This document shows, one piece after another, positions 44,669 through 53,363 of a stretch of 64,000 bases of DNA. The notes below the pieces were generated by a model. The model saw only the letters and a list, made by a program, of their open reading frames with translations, did not search any database and had not been told where the DNA came from. The position numbers and the translations under genes were made by a program. Position 1 is the stretch's first letter. Each line of letters starts with the position of its first letter. Origin of the DNA: Flavobacterium psychrophilum DSM 3660 = ATCC 49418 (lineage in GTDB: Bacteria > Bacteroidota > Bacteroidia > Flavobacteriales > Flavobacteriaceae); assembly GCF_002217405.1 (NCBI RefSeq), contig NZ_MUHE01000011.1:39480-103479 (forward strand). The letters are read 5' to 3'.

Positions 44669-44676
44669 CAAAGATA
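44669..44676 (-). promoter_or_regulatory. Promoter of the DUF2911 gene
   Basis: On the minus strand this reads TATCTTTG, a TAnnTTTG match. A TTG lies 17 bases upstream on that strand, giving one of the better -33/-7 pairs in the window. It is about 21 bases before the ATG. Confidence 0.55.
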
Positions 44677-44728
44677 AAGCATCAAATACAAATCAAGTGT
44701 TAACAAAAAGATAAAAACAAAATATTTT

Positions 44729-44756
44729 GTTTAACTTTATACGTGTATAGTTAAAC
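44729..44756. promoter_or_regulatory. Inverted repeat in the SRPBCC promoter (MerR-like operator)
   Basis: GTTTAACT (44729-44736) and AGTTAAAC (44749-44756) are exact inverse 8-base arms. The inner spacer also has ATAC-GT-GTAT dyad symmetry. A long dyad overlapping the promoter region resembles operators of MerR-type light- or stress-responsive regulators, but no such regulator is encoded next to it. Confidence 0.5.
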
Positions 44757-44786
44757 ATTTTGTACATTTACACAAAAACAGCTAAA

Positions 44787-45257
44787 ATGAAAATTTATAC
44801 TTTACAGTCAAAACAAAACTTACCAATAACCTTGCAACAAGCATGGGATTTTCTTTCAGACCCTAAAAACCTAAAAGCAATAACACCAGAATATATGGGT
44901 TTTATCATAAAATCTGGCGCAAATAAACCCATGTTTGCAGGACAAATCATACAATATATTGTAACCCCCATTTTAGGAATAAAAACAAAATGGGTGACCG
45001 AAATTACCCATGTTGAAGACAAAAAATATTTTGTCGACGAACAGCGTTTTGGGCCATACGCACTCTGGCATCACAAACATTTCTTACGAGAAATTCCTGG
45101 TGGTGTCGAAATGGAAGATATTGTAGACTATAAAATACCCATGGGAATATTAGGACAATTAGTTCACCCGTTTTTAGTAAAACCAAAATTGAAAGAAATA
45201 TTCGAATACCGAGAGAAAAAATTAATTGAACTTTTTGGCGAATTTAAACCACAATAA
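44787..45257 (+). CDS. SRPBCC family ligand-binding protein
   Basis: A 156-residue START/SRPBCC (helix-grip fold) protein. From the ATG at 44787 it reads MKIYTLQSKQNLPITLQQAWDFLSDPKNLKAITPEYMGF, the typical N-terminus, with the helix grip WVTEITHVEDKKYFVDEQRFGPYALWHHKHFL. Upstream in-frame TTG codons exist but the ATG matches the family start. It is two bases upstream of the SDR gene and is probably co-transcribed with it and perhaps with the photolyase. Confidence 0.87.
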   Translation: MKIYTLQSKQNLPITLQQAWDFLSDPKNLKAITPEYMGFIIKSGANKPMFAGQIIQYIVTPILGIKTKWVTEITHVEDKKYFVDEQRFGPYALWHHKHFLREIPGGVEMEDIVDYKIPMGILGQLVHPFLVKPKLKEIFEYREKKLIELFGEFKPQ

Positions 45258-45259
45258 TC

Positions 45260-45958
45260 ATGAAAAACATATTACTAATAGGAGGTTCCTACGGAATTGG
45301 TTTGGCTATTGCAAAAGAATTAGAGTCTGGAAACAAAGTATTTGTAGCTTCGAGAACAAACGAAGGTTTAACCAATTTGAATGTCACACATATTCCTTTC
45401 GATGTCATTACTGATACTTTAGACACCACAAAATTACCCGCCATAATAGACGGCTTAATATATTGTCCAGGAAGCATCAACCTACGCCCCTTTAAAGCCC
45501 TAAAAATAGAAGCTTTCGAAAATGATTTGCAAATTAATTTCATAGGCGCTGTCAAGGTAATTCAAACCGTTTTACCCAATTTAACTGCCTCACAACAATC
45601 AAGTATTGTCTTATTTAGTAGTGTTGCGGCAAGCATGGGAATGCCTTTTCATACCAGTGTCGCCGCTGCAAAAAGTGCCATCGAAGGTTTTGCAAAAGCA
45701 CTAGCTGCCGAGTACGCACCAAAAATTAGGGTAAACGTCATTGCACCATCACTAACAAATACCCCACTGGCTGATAAATTCCTAAATAACGACGAGAAAA
45801 AAGAAAAATCTGCCTTGCGTCACCCACTAAAACGCTTCGGAACTGCAAACGATATTGCACAAATGGCAAGCTTCCTAATTAGCAACAATAGCAGTTGGAT
45901 TTCTGGTCAAATTTTCCATGTCGATGGCGGAATGTCAACCCTTTTAGTCAACAATTAA
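45260..45958 (+). CDS. SDR family oxidoreductase
   Basis: A 232-residue short-chain dehydrogenase. The cofactor motif LIGGSYGIGLAIAKEL is at residues 5-20. The catalytic Ser is in VLFSSVAASMGMPFH; where classical SDRs have YxxxK, this protein has HTSVAAAKSAIEGFAKALA, so the Tyr is replaced (Ser/Val region) while Lys is kept. It therefore may be a non-classical or inactive SDR. The end, SWISGQIFHVDGGMS, is typical. It sits directly downstream of the SRPBCC gene and upstream of the photolyase. Confidence 0.88.
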   Translation: MKNILLIGGSYGIGLAIAKELESGNKVFVASRTNEGLTNLNVTHIPFDVITDTLDTTKLPAIIDGLIYCPGSINLRPFKALKIEAFENDLQINFIGAVKVIQTVLPNLTASQQSSIVLFSSVAASMGMPFHTSVAAAKSAIEGFAKALAAEYAPKIRVNVIAPSLTNTPLADKFLNNDEKKEKSALRHPLKRFGTANDIAQMASFLISNNSSWISGQIFHVDGGMSTLLVNN

Positions 45959-45967
45959 AATCTTTAG

Positions 45968-46070
45968 GAGCACAACATTTCGTTCCTTTACAGCCATAAT
46001 CCCGCTTTTCGCAGTATCTTTTGGCTCAAGAAAAATGAGCCAAAAGGATACAAGCTTCAATCGGGGCTAA
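45968..46070 (+). repeat. Palindromic intergenic repeat, copy B
   Basis: The gap between the SDR and photolyase genes holds a structured repeat. CCCGCTTTTCGCAGTATC begins at 46001 and the repeat ends near CAATCGGGGCT (46058-46067). Its central stem GTATCTTTTGGCTCA / TGAGCCAAAAGGATAC (46014-46051) has only one bulged base. It begins 10 bases after the SDR stop and is homologous to copies A and C. Confidence 0.7.
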
Positions 46071-46120
46071 ATTGTAACTTTACGATTTTTTACAACATTC
46101 CTAAAAACAAAACCTTACAA

Positions 46121-47407
46121 ATGAATATATTCTGGTTCCGCCGTGATTTGCGATTAGATGATAATGTAGGATTATTTCATGCTCTAAATAGTGACCAAAC
46201 TATTTTGCCCATCTTCATTTTCGATTATAACATACTCTCGCAACTATCTAAAGATGATGCTCGTGTTACTTTTATTCACGAATTATTATCTAAAATGCAA
46301 AAAAAATTACAAGAAAAAGGAAAATCGTTAGCTGTTTTTTACGGAAAACCATCAGAAATTTTCGAAAAACTAATTTCCGAAAATAAAGTAACAACAATTT
46401 ACACAAACCACGATTACGAACCCTACGCTCGCAAACGAGATAAAGAACTAAACCAGCTATTTGCAAACCATAACATACAATTCCTAACCAGCAAAGACCA
46501 AGTTATTTTCGAAAAAAGTGAAGTCACAAAAGATGACGGAAAACCCTATATAGTTTACACACCATATACTAACAAATGGAAAGAAAAATTTAAGCAAACA
46601 ACCCTAAAAAATTATAATTCCGAAAATTATTTAGACAAAATCGTTACACACCCCTACCCTTTTCTAAGCCTAGAATCGATAGGATTCGAAACATCAAAAA
46701 TAACCGTCGCATCCTATGATATATCAGAAAATTTAATAGATAATTACGAAGCTACAAGAAATTTCCCCTCACTAAATAAAACTTCATTTCTAGGTATTTA
46801 TCTTCGTTTCGGAGCCGTTTCTGTCAGAAAAATGATGCAGGAAGCCATCAAAAGTAAAAACGAAACTTTTTTTAAAGAACTTATTTGGAGAGAATTTTTT
46901 ATGCAAATATTATGGCATTTCCCACACACCATAAATAAAAGTTTTAAAGAAAAATATGATGCCATTATTTGGGAAAATAAAGAAGATTTATTCCAGAAAT
47001 GGTGCCAAGGAAAAACGGGTTATCCCTTTGTAGATGCAGGAATGAGAGAACTTAATGCAACTGGACACATGCACAATAGAGTACGCATGATAGTGGCCAG
47101 TTTTTTATGCAAACATTTACTAATAGATTGGCGCTGGGGAGAAACTTATTTTGCCACAAAACTTTTAGATTACGAACAATCAAGTAATGTAGGCAACTGG
47201 CAATGGGCGGCTGGTTCTGGTGTAGATGCAGCACCCTATTTTAGAATTTTTAATCCCACAGAACAAATAAAAAAATTCGACAAAGACTTAAAATACATCA
47301 AAAAATGGATTCCTGAATTGCAAACCTCTCATTATCCAGAACCAATCGTAGAACACAAATTTGCAAGAGAACGCTGCTTAAAAGTTTATAAAGAAGCCGT
47401 AGGATAG
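46121..47407 (+). CDS. phrB: Deoxyribodipyrimidine photo-lyase / cryptochrome family protein
   Basis: A 428-residue flavoprotein of the CPD photolyase/cryptochrome family. It shows the N-terminal antenna domain start NIFWFRRDLRLDDN, then the FAD domain with KTSFLGIYLRFGAVSVR, the signature WCQGKTGYPFVDAGMREL, and RMIVASFLCKHLLIDWRWGETYFATKLLDYEQSSNVGNW-type sequence at about 320-360. This residue pattern matches active CPD photolyases. The length is short but within range. It shares a cluster with SRPBCC and SDR genes, a grouping seen in light- or oxidative-stress loci. Confidence 0.92.
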   Translation: MNIFWFRRDLRLDDNVGLFHALNSDQTILPIFIFDYNILSQLSKDDARVTFIHELLSKMQKKLQEKGKSLAVFYGKPSEIFEKLISENKVTTIYTNHDYEPYARKRDKELNQLFANHNIQFLTSKDQVIFEKSEVTKDDGKPYIVYTPYTNKWKEKFKQTTLKNYNSENYLDKIVTHPYPFLSLESIGFETSKITVASYDISENLIDNYEATRNFPSLNKTSFLGIYLRFGAVSVRKMMQEAIKSKNETFFKELIWREFFMQILWHFPHTINKSFKEKYDAIIWENKEDLFQKWCQGKTGYPFVDAGMRELNATGHMHNRVRMIVASFLCKHLLIDWRWGETYFATKLLDYEQSSNVGNWQWAAGSGVDAAPYFRIFNPTEQIKKFDKDLKYIKKWIPELQTSHYPEPIVEHKFARERCLKVYKEAVG

Positions 47408-47512
47408 CACAAAAAACTTCATGACAAAGACAAAAATTAGTTGTTATAACCTCTTCTAATTTGCAACAGTTTTGGTTTGCTTTTTTATAAAACACACTAA
47501 ATTAAAAATCCA

Positions 47513-47566
47513 TTTATCGACACTTTTTTGCCATTGGTCGATACTTAATCTAATTTCATCGAAAAT
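47513..47566 (+). promoter_or_regulatory. Three 21-bp-spaced TTnnTCGA repeats (LytTR-type operator)
   Basis: TTTATCGA, TTGGTCGA and TTCATCGA occur with their TCGA at 47517, 47538 and 47559, an exact 21-base period. The first two repeats extend to TCGACACTT and TCGATACTT, separated by 12 bases. LytTR domains bind pairs of about 9-bp direct repeats in this spacing. They lie 56-109 bases before the first gene of the signalling operon, whose last gene encodes a LytTR regulator, so this is its likely self-operator. No clear TAnnTTTG box was found between it and the first gene. Confidence 0.65.
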
Positions 47567-47621
47567 AAATCGCCCTTTACAATTTATAAAATACATTAGC
47601 TTACAAAACAAAACTTACTAA

Positions 47622-48035
47622 ATGGCAAAATCATTAAACATACTCCTGATAGAAGACGATACAATTGAAATAATGAAATTCAATAGAGTTTTAAAAACTA
47701 TCGAATCAAATCATAAAATAATTGAAGCTAACAATGGTGAAGAAGCTTTAGAAATTTTGAAAGAAAAAGAAAACACACCAGATATTATCATCCTTGACTT
47801 AAACATGCCTAGAATAAACGGCATAGAATTTCTAGGTATTTTAAAACAAGATCCAGTATTAAAATATATTCCAGCCATAATTTTAACAACTTCTAACAAC
47901 CATACAGATATTTTAGAATGCTATAAAATTGGTATTGCAGGGTATGTTTTAAAACCCTTAAAATATGACGACTATGTAGATAGAATTAAGAAAATGCTAG
48001 ATTATTGGAGTATAAACGAACTCATATCACAATAA
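47622..48035 (+). CDS. Single-domain response regulator (CheY-like)
   Basis: A 137-residue stand-alone receiver. The acidic pocket is E11/D12/D13, the phospho-acceptor is D59 in PDIIILDLNMP, the switch residue is T90 in IILTTSNN, and the conserved lysine is K111 in VLKPLKYDDY. There is no output domain, so it works by protein contact, for example as a shuttle or phosphate sink. It is the first gene of the NO-sensor operon, seven bases before the H-NOX gene. Confidence 0.93.
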   Translation: MAKSLNILLIEDDTIEIMKFNRVLKTIESNHKIIEANNGEEALEILKEKENTPDIIILDLNMPRINGIEFLGILKQDPVLKYIPAIILTTSNNHTDILECYKIGIAGYVLKPLKYDDYVDRIKKMLDYWSINELISQ

Positions 48036-48042
48036 CAATACC

Positions 48043-48585
48043 ATGTACGGAATAGTAAACAAGGCTATAGAAGATTTAGTAATTGCTAACTTTGGTGAAG
48101 CAAAATGGAATGCCATCAAAGACAGAACAGGTATAGATATAGATTTTTTTATAAGCAATGAACCCTATGACGACGAGATAACATTTAAACTTGCTCTTGC
48201 CGTTTCCCAGGAAATGAATATGACTATTAATCAGGTACTTATTACTTTTGGCGAGTGGTGGGTTATAAAAACAACATCAGAAAAATATCCAGGACTCATG
48301 AACTCCGGAGGCAACAATTTAAGAGATTTTTTAGTAAATTTACCTAACTTTCATAACAGAGTAATGCTAATTTATCCAAAATTAACACCACCAGAATTTA
48401 AAATAAGTAATATTACAGAAAATGGCTTAAATTTACATTACTTTTCTAAAAGACAAGGCTTACAAGAATTTGTTCGTGGCTTAATTCAAGGATTAGGAAA
48501 AATGTTTAATACGCAGGTTACAATAGCCTTAATTCAAACTCGCAATCAAGGTAGCACTCACGAAATTTTTAAAATAAATTGGTAA
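48043..48585 (+). CDS. H-NOX heme nitric-oxide-binding protein
   Basis: A 180-residue H-NOX (HNOB) protein, the family of soluble guanylyl cyclase heme domains. It binds heme and senses NO (and in some members O2). The proximal heme ligand is H104 in LPNFHNRVMLIYPKL, and the heme-propionate motif Y-x-S-x-R is Y133, S135 and R137 in HYFSKRQGL. The start MYGIVNKAIEDLV is typical. The distal pocket (near residues 70-78, GEWWVIKT) shows no obvious tyrosine for O2 stabilisation, which suggests NO selectivity. It stops one base before the kinase gene whose N-terminus has an HNOBA domain. Confidence 0.95.
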   Translation: MYGIVNKAIEDLVIANFGEAKWNAIKDRTGIDIDFFISNEPYDDEITFKLALAVSQEMNMTINQVLITFGEWWVIKTTSEKYPGLMNSGGNNLRDFLVNLPNFHNRVMLIYPKLTPPEFKISNITENGLNLHYFSKRQGLQEFVRGLIQGLGKMFNTQVTIALIQTRNQGSTHEIFKINW

Positions 48586-48586
48586 T

Positions 48587-51199
48587 ATGAATACATTAGA
48601 ATTTAATTTTAACGAAGATAGTTTTAACAAATTATTCCCATTTTATATTCTAATTGATACCAACTTAAAAATAAAAAGTTTTGGTAAAAGTTTAGCTAAA
48701 ATTTGTCCTAATATTAAAAAATCACTTTCCTTTAAAAACAATTTTGAGGTTGTTAGGCCCCACCTAGACAACCTCAATTTCAACGAATTGGCTTCAAACT
48801 GTAATCAATTAATTATAATAAAATATATAAATAGTAATACCCCAATTCGTGGACAATTCGAATTAATTAACAATTCGCTTTTATTTGTAGGTTCTCCCTG
48901 GTTTGGTTCTATGAGTGATGTTATCGAAAAAAAACTAACATTACATGATTTTGCAATTCATGACCCATTGTTAGATTTACTACATATTCTTAATAATCAG
49001 GAGAATACCGCTAATGAATTAAAAGAATTGTTAACAACAATAAACGATCAAAAAAACAAATTAAAACAAGCCAATAAAGAAATTCATGATATTGCGCTTT
49101 TCCCAACACAAAATCCTGATCCAATAATTCGAATTGATACCAAAGGAAATTTACTAAAAAGAAATCCAGCAGCCGAAAAATTATCTTCATTTATTTATGA
49201 TGAAATTAATTATAAAATAGAAGATTTTTTCAAATTTATTATTACAAAAATAGACCCCGAGAAAGAGCGTTGGATTTTTGAAATACAAAACGACCAAAAA
49301 TATTATTCCTTTGTTTGTATAAGCCTAAAAGAAGATAATTATATTAATATTTACGGCCGAGATATCACACAACAAAAAAAAACAGAAGAAGAATCAAATC
49401 GTCTATCATTAGTAGCAAGCGCTAACCAAAATGGTGTCGTTTTTACAAACCCCAACGGAATAATATTTTGGTGTAACAATGCCTATTTAAAACTTACAGG
49501 ATTTTCTCGAGAAGAAGTTATTGGAAAAACCCCAATAGAAATAGGAAAAACAAATCATACCAATAAAAGTGATTTAAAAAAAATGATCGAACCGTTTTAT
49601 AAAGGAATCCCTTTTGATATCGATTTAATACATGCCCGCAAAGACGGTAGTAGCTTTTGGTCTAAAAACAAAGGACAACCAATTTTAAATTCAAAAGGAG
49701 AAGTAATTCAGTATTTTGCCATGATTGAAGACATTTCGCTAAAAAAACGATACGACGAAAGTTTGCAAAACGAGAAAGAAAAATATCGAAGCATTATTGC
49801 CAACATGAATCTTGGTCTTTTAGAAGTTGATCTAAATGACGTTATCACCCTTGCTAATAATAGTTTCTTAACCATTAGTGGTTATTCTTCTGAAGAATTA
49901 ATAGGAAAAAAAGCTGCCGAATTATTACTAACACAAGAAAGCAAAAAGTTAGTAAAAAGTAAAAATGAAATTCGAAAAAAAGGAAAAACAGATTCGTATG
50001 AAGTTAAAGTAATCGATAAGTTTGGAAAAAACAGACATTGGCTAATTAGTGGTGCACCCAATTATAATGCAATGGGAGAATTAATAGGCACCATAGGAAT
50101 ACATCTTGACATTACCCTACAAAAAGAGCAGGAAGAAAAACTATACTTATTATCATTAATTGCCGAAAAAAATATAAATTCTGTTATCATTGCTAATCCA
50201 GAAGGCAAAATTGAATGGGCAAACAAAAGCTTTATCGAAATTTCTGGATACACAATAGAAGAACTCATTGGCAAAAGACCAGGAAATTTACTACAAGGCA
50301 AAGAAACAAACCCCGAAACAATTATTTATTTACGAGACCAAATAAAAAAAGGATTACCCTTTAACTGCGAAATCATTAATTATTCTAAACAAGGAAAAAA
50401 ATATTGGATAAACATACAAGGTCAGGCATTATACAATAAAAAAGGTCAAATTGTTAAATTTTTTGCAATTGAAGAAAATATAACTAAAAAGAAAGAACTC
50501 GAGGAAAAACAAGATTTTTTAGTAAAAAGTTTAGCAAAAAGTAATAAAGAATTAGAAGATTATGCCTCGATTGTATCGCACGATTTAAAATCACCATTAA
50601 GAAGTATTCATTCTTTAATATCTTGGATTAAAGAAGATAACGACAAACAATTAAACGATCAAACATTACAATATCTATCATTAATTGAAGGAAAAGTAGA
50701 AAAAATGGACTATTTAATTGAAGGAATTTTAACCTATGCTAAAATAGATAAAATAAATTTGGCTTCAGAAAAAGTAAATACACATGAAATAATAGAAAAT
50801 ATTATCAATATAATTCATATTCCCAATCATATTAATGTATCAATTATAGGAAAATTACCAATTATAAATGCCGATAAATTTAGAATACAACAACTTTTTC
50901 AAAATATTATAAGCAATGCCGTAAATTATATAGACAAACCAATTGGTACTGTCAATGTAAGTTGCATCGAAAAAGACGGCAAATATATATTTTCTATTCA
51001 AGATAACGGACCAGGTATTGCTAAAGAAAACCAAGAAAAAATATTTAAAATTTTTCAATCACTCCAAAAATCAGACAAATCAACAGGCTTAGGCCTTTCA
51101 ATAGTAAAAAAAATTATAGAAACCTATAACGGTAAAATATGGCTAGAAAGCCAAATTAATCATGGAACAACATTTTTTATATCGCTAAACGATCAATAA
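48587..51199 (+). CDS. HNOBA-PAS sensor histidine kinase (H-NOX partner)
   Basis: An 870-residue soluble kinase with no membrane segment. Residues 1-150 match the HNOBA domain found next to H-NOX in guanylyl cyclases (FPFYILIDTNLKIKSFG, LLFVGSPWFGSM at 98-109, and DFAIHDPLLDLLHIL at 121-135). A coiled coil (140-170) and about four PAS/PAC units (roughly 175-270, 275-400, 400-515, 525-640) follow. The HisKA box has H665 in VSHDLKSPLRSIHS, then N-box LFQNIISNAVNY, DNGPGI and GLGLSIV. HNOBA next to an H-NOX gene points to direct partnership. It is two bases upstream of the FIST gene. Confidence 0.93.
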   Translation: MNTLEFNFNEDSFNKLFPFYILIDTNLKIKSFGKSLAKICPNIKKSLSFKNNFEVVRPHLDNLNFNELASNCNQLIIIKYINSNTPIRGQFELINNSLLFVGSPWFGSMSDVIEKKLTLHDFAIHDPLLDLLHILNNQENTANELKELLTTINDQKNKLKQANKEIHDIALFPTQNPDPIIRIDTKGNLLKRNPAAEKLSSFIYDEINYKIEDFFKFIITKIDPEKERWIFEIQNDQKYYSFVCISLKEDNYINIYGRDITQQKKTEEESNRLSLVASANQNGVVFTNPNGIIFWCNNAYLKLTGFSREEVIGKTPIEIGKTNHTNKSDLKKMIEPFYKGIPFDIDLIHARKDGSSFWSKNKGQPILNSKGEVIQYFAMIEDISLKKRYDESLQNEKEKYRSIIANMNLGLLEVDLNDVITLANNSFLTISGYSSEELIGKKAAELLLTQESKKLVKSKNEIRKKGKTDSYEVKVIDKFGKNRHWLISGAPNYNAMGELIGTIGIHLDITLQKEQEEKLYLLSLIAEKNINSVIIANPEGKIEWANKSFIEISGYTIEELIGKRPGNLLQGKETNPETIIYLRDQIKKGLPFNCEIINYSKQGKKYWINIQGQALYNKKGQIVKFFAIEENITKKKELEEKQDFLVKSLAKSNKELEDYASIVSHDLKSPLRSIHSLISWIKEDNDKQLNDQTLQYLSLIEGKVEKMDYLIEGILTYAKIDKINLASEKVNTHEIIENIINIIHIPNHINVSIIGKLPIINADKFRIQQLFQNIISNAVNYIDKPIGTVNVSCIEKDGKYIFSIQDNGPGIAKENQEKIFKIFQSLQKSDKSTGLGLSIVKKIIETYNGKIWLESQINHGTTFFISLNDQ

Positions 51200-51201
51200 T
51201 C

Positions 51202-52338
51202 ATGAAAATAGTTCAAGCTACAAAAACAGAAAATCAAGATTGGAAATTTTTGCAAGAAAAAATAATTTTAAAAAATCCGTTAGTGCTAGTTTTTGCCAAC
51301 AGATTTTTATTAGATGACGAAAAAGTAATTAACGATATTCGAGTACAATTCCCTTACGAACATATAGTTTTTGGCTCTACATCTGGAGAAATATCAAATA
51401 TAAATGTAAACGAAAATTCTATTTCTGTAGTGGCAATAGAATTTGAAAAAAGCTCTTTTATCGTAAAAAGCGATAACATTATTAACTATAATAAAAATGC
51501 CAAAATACTAGGAAAAATCTTGTACAATAAAATGCCAAAAGAAAATTTGAAGCATTTGTTTGTACTATCGGAAGGAAGTTTCGTAAACGGAAGCGACCTC
51601 ATTGACGGATTAGAACAAGACATGAACCCTAACATATCTATCACTGGCGGCATGTGTGGCGATGATGCACGATTTGAAAAAACACTCGCATCATACAAAG
51701 AAAACCCAAAAATTGGCGAAGTCGTTTTAATAGGTTTTTATGGCGACACATTAGAGATCTCTTTTGCTAGTTTTGGAGGATGGACACCGTTTGGACCAGA
51801 AAGAACAATAACATCATCAGAAGGAAATATATTATTTGAAATAGATGCAAAACCAGCCTTAGATTTATACAAATATTACCTTGGTGATAAAGCAAGCCAA
51901 TTGCCGCAAGCCTCATTATTATACCCCCTAAATGTAATCCCAGAAGGAAAAACAGAAGCCGTCGTGAGAACCATTTTGAGTATTAATGAAAATAACAATT
52001 CGATGGTTTTAGCTGGCGATGTACCCCTAAATTCACGAGTTCAATTAATGATGGCTTCGATAGATGCAATAGCCTCTGGTGCCCAACATGCGGCAGAAAT
52101 AGCCAACGAAAACCGTAAAAAACCAGCAGAACTAGCATTAATCATTAGTTGTATTGGAAGAAAACTAATTATGAATCAACGAGTTGAAGAAGAAATAGAA
52201 CAAGTTCAAGAAATTATTGGAAATCAAGTTGCCATAGCTGGATTTTATTCTTACGGAGAAATTGCACCATTTAATGGCAAAAATAATTCTTGCGAATTAC
52301 ACAATCAAACCATGACATTAACATTAATTAGTGAATAA
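51202..52338 (+). CDS. FIST-domain signal protein (NosP-type)
   Basis: A 378-residue protein consisting of FIST_N (about 20-215) and FIST_C (about 220-365). FIST_N is seen in VFGSTSGEISNINVNENS, ITGGMCGDDARF and VLIGFYGDTLEISFASFGGW. FIST_C ends GFYSYGEIAPFNGKN and CELHNQTMTLTLI. FIST proteins include NosP, a heme-binding NO sensor in Pseudomonas and Vibrio. Heme binding has to be tested; H367 in CELHNQT is one candidate histidine. Its stop overlaps the next kinase start by one base, as in known NosP-kinase operons. Confidence 0.9.
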   Translation: MKIVQATKTENQDWKFLQEKIILKNPLVLVFANRFLLDDEKVINDIRVQFPYEHIVFGSTSGEISNINVNENSISVVAIEFEKSSFIVKSDNIINYNKNAKILGKILYNKMPKENLKHLFVLSEGSFVNGSDLIDGLEQDMNPNISITGGMCGDDARFEKTLASYKENPKIGEVVLIGFYGDTLEISFASFGGWTPFGPERTITSSEGNILFEIDAKPALDLYKYYLGDKASQLPQASLLYPLNVIPEGKTEAVVRTILSINENNNSMVLAGDVPLNSRVQLMMASIDAIASGAQHAAEIANENRKKPAELALIISCIGRKLIMNQRVEEEIEQVQEIIGNQVAIAGFYSYGEIAPFNGKNNSCELHNQTMTLTLISE

Positions 52339-53363
52339 TGAATTCATTATTAAAAAGACAAATAGATAAAAAATTAAAAAACGGACTCGATGATATAGCC
52401 CCGTTTATTAATGCCGTAAATGATTCCTATAACAATTTTGAAGATCAAATTTCAATGCTTCAACGAGCAATGAAAATTAGTTCAGACGAATTGTTTCTTG
52501 CCAATCAAAAACTACGAGACGAAGCAAAAGGATTGAAAGAAATTAACAAAAATCTTCAAAATGTTTTAAATTCAATGAATTTAGAAAACAACAATATAGA
52601 TAATGATGATCATTTAAATTCAGCCGATTATGTAAAACAACAATCAGATGAAATAATTAGAATAAACAAACAACGAGAAGAATTATTAAAAAATTTAGAA
52701 AAACAAAACCAAGCATTAAACCAGTATGCACATGTAGTTTCCCACGACCTAAAAGCACCATTACGAAGTATAGATACCCTAATAAATTGGTTTAAAGAAG
52801 ACAATGCTGCAATATTAGATGATAATAATAATAAATCACTAGATTTAGTTTTGTCTAATGTTGAAAAAATGGACTTATTAATCAAAGGAATTTTAGATTA
52901 TTCGGCTATCGATAAATTAGAAGTAAAAGACCGAACTATTGATTTGAATATTTTAATTCACAAAATTATTAGAACAATTACTATTCCAAATCATATCGAA
53001 ATAATTTTGAAAAACAAAATGCCAAAAATCGTTGGAAATGATATTACACTAAAACAATTGTTCCAGAATTTAATTCAAAATGCTATAAAATATAACGATA
53101 AAGAAATGGGATTTGTCGAAATAGGAAGCAAAGAAAATGACAATGAAATAGAATTTTATATAAAAGATAACGGTATTGGAATTAAAGAGCGCTATCAAGA
53201 CAAAATATTTAATTTATTTTCTAAATTAGAAAACACAGATCAATCATCAGGAATTGGGCTTTCAATTGTAAAAAAAATAATAGATATATACCAAGGAAAA
53301 ATTTGGTTAGAAAGCCAAGAAACAATAGGAACTACCTTTTATTTTACTATACCAAAGCAATAA
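52338..53363 (+). CDS. Soluble sensor histidine kinase (NosP-associated)
   Basis: A 341-residue kinase with an N-terminal coiled coil (about 1-125, rich in ISMLQRAMKISSDELFLANQKL-type helices) and no PAS or membrane segments. The HisKA box is VVSHDLKAPLRSIDTLINWF with H136. The ATPase has N-box LFQNLIQNAIKY, DNGIGI and GIGLSIV, and the IVKKIIDIYQGKIWLESQETIGTTF tail. It resembles HK1 in the catalytic part, so the two kinases probably arose by duplication. Its direct coupling to the FIST gene, and the HPt gene after it, mirror the NosP-NahK-HptB arrangement known in Pseudomonas. Confidence 0.92.
   Translation: MNSLLKRQIDKKLKNGLDDIAPFINAVNDSYNNFEDQISMLQRAMKISSDELFLANQKLRDEAKGLKEINKNLQNVLNSMNLENNNIDNDDHLNSADYVKQQSDEIIRINKQREELLKNLEKQNQALNQYAHVVSHDLKAPLRSIDTLINWFKEDNAAILDDNNNKSLDLVLSNVEKMDLLIKGILDYSAIDKLEVKDRTIDLNILIHKIIRTITIPNHIEIILKNKMPKIVGNDITLKQLFQNLIQNAIKYNDKEMGFVEIGSKENDNEIEFYIKDNGIGIKERYQDKIFNLFSKLENTDQSSGIGLSIVKKIIDIYQGKIWLESQETIGTTFYFTIPKQ

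Noticed and set aside
47622-48035. CheY-like protein as a chemotaxis component
   Set aside because: No MCP, CheA or flagellar genes are nearby; its tight operon position ties it to the NO-sensor kinases instead.
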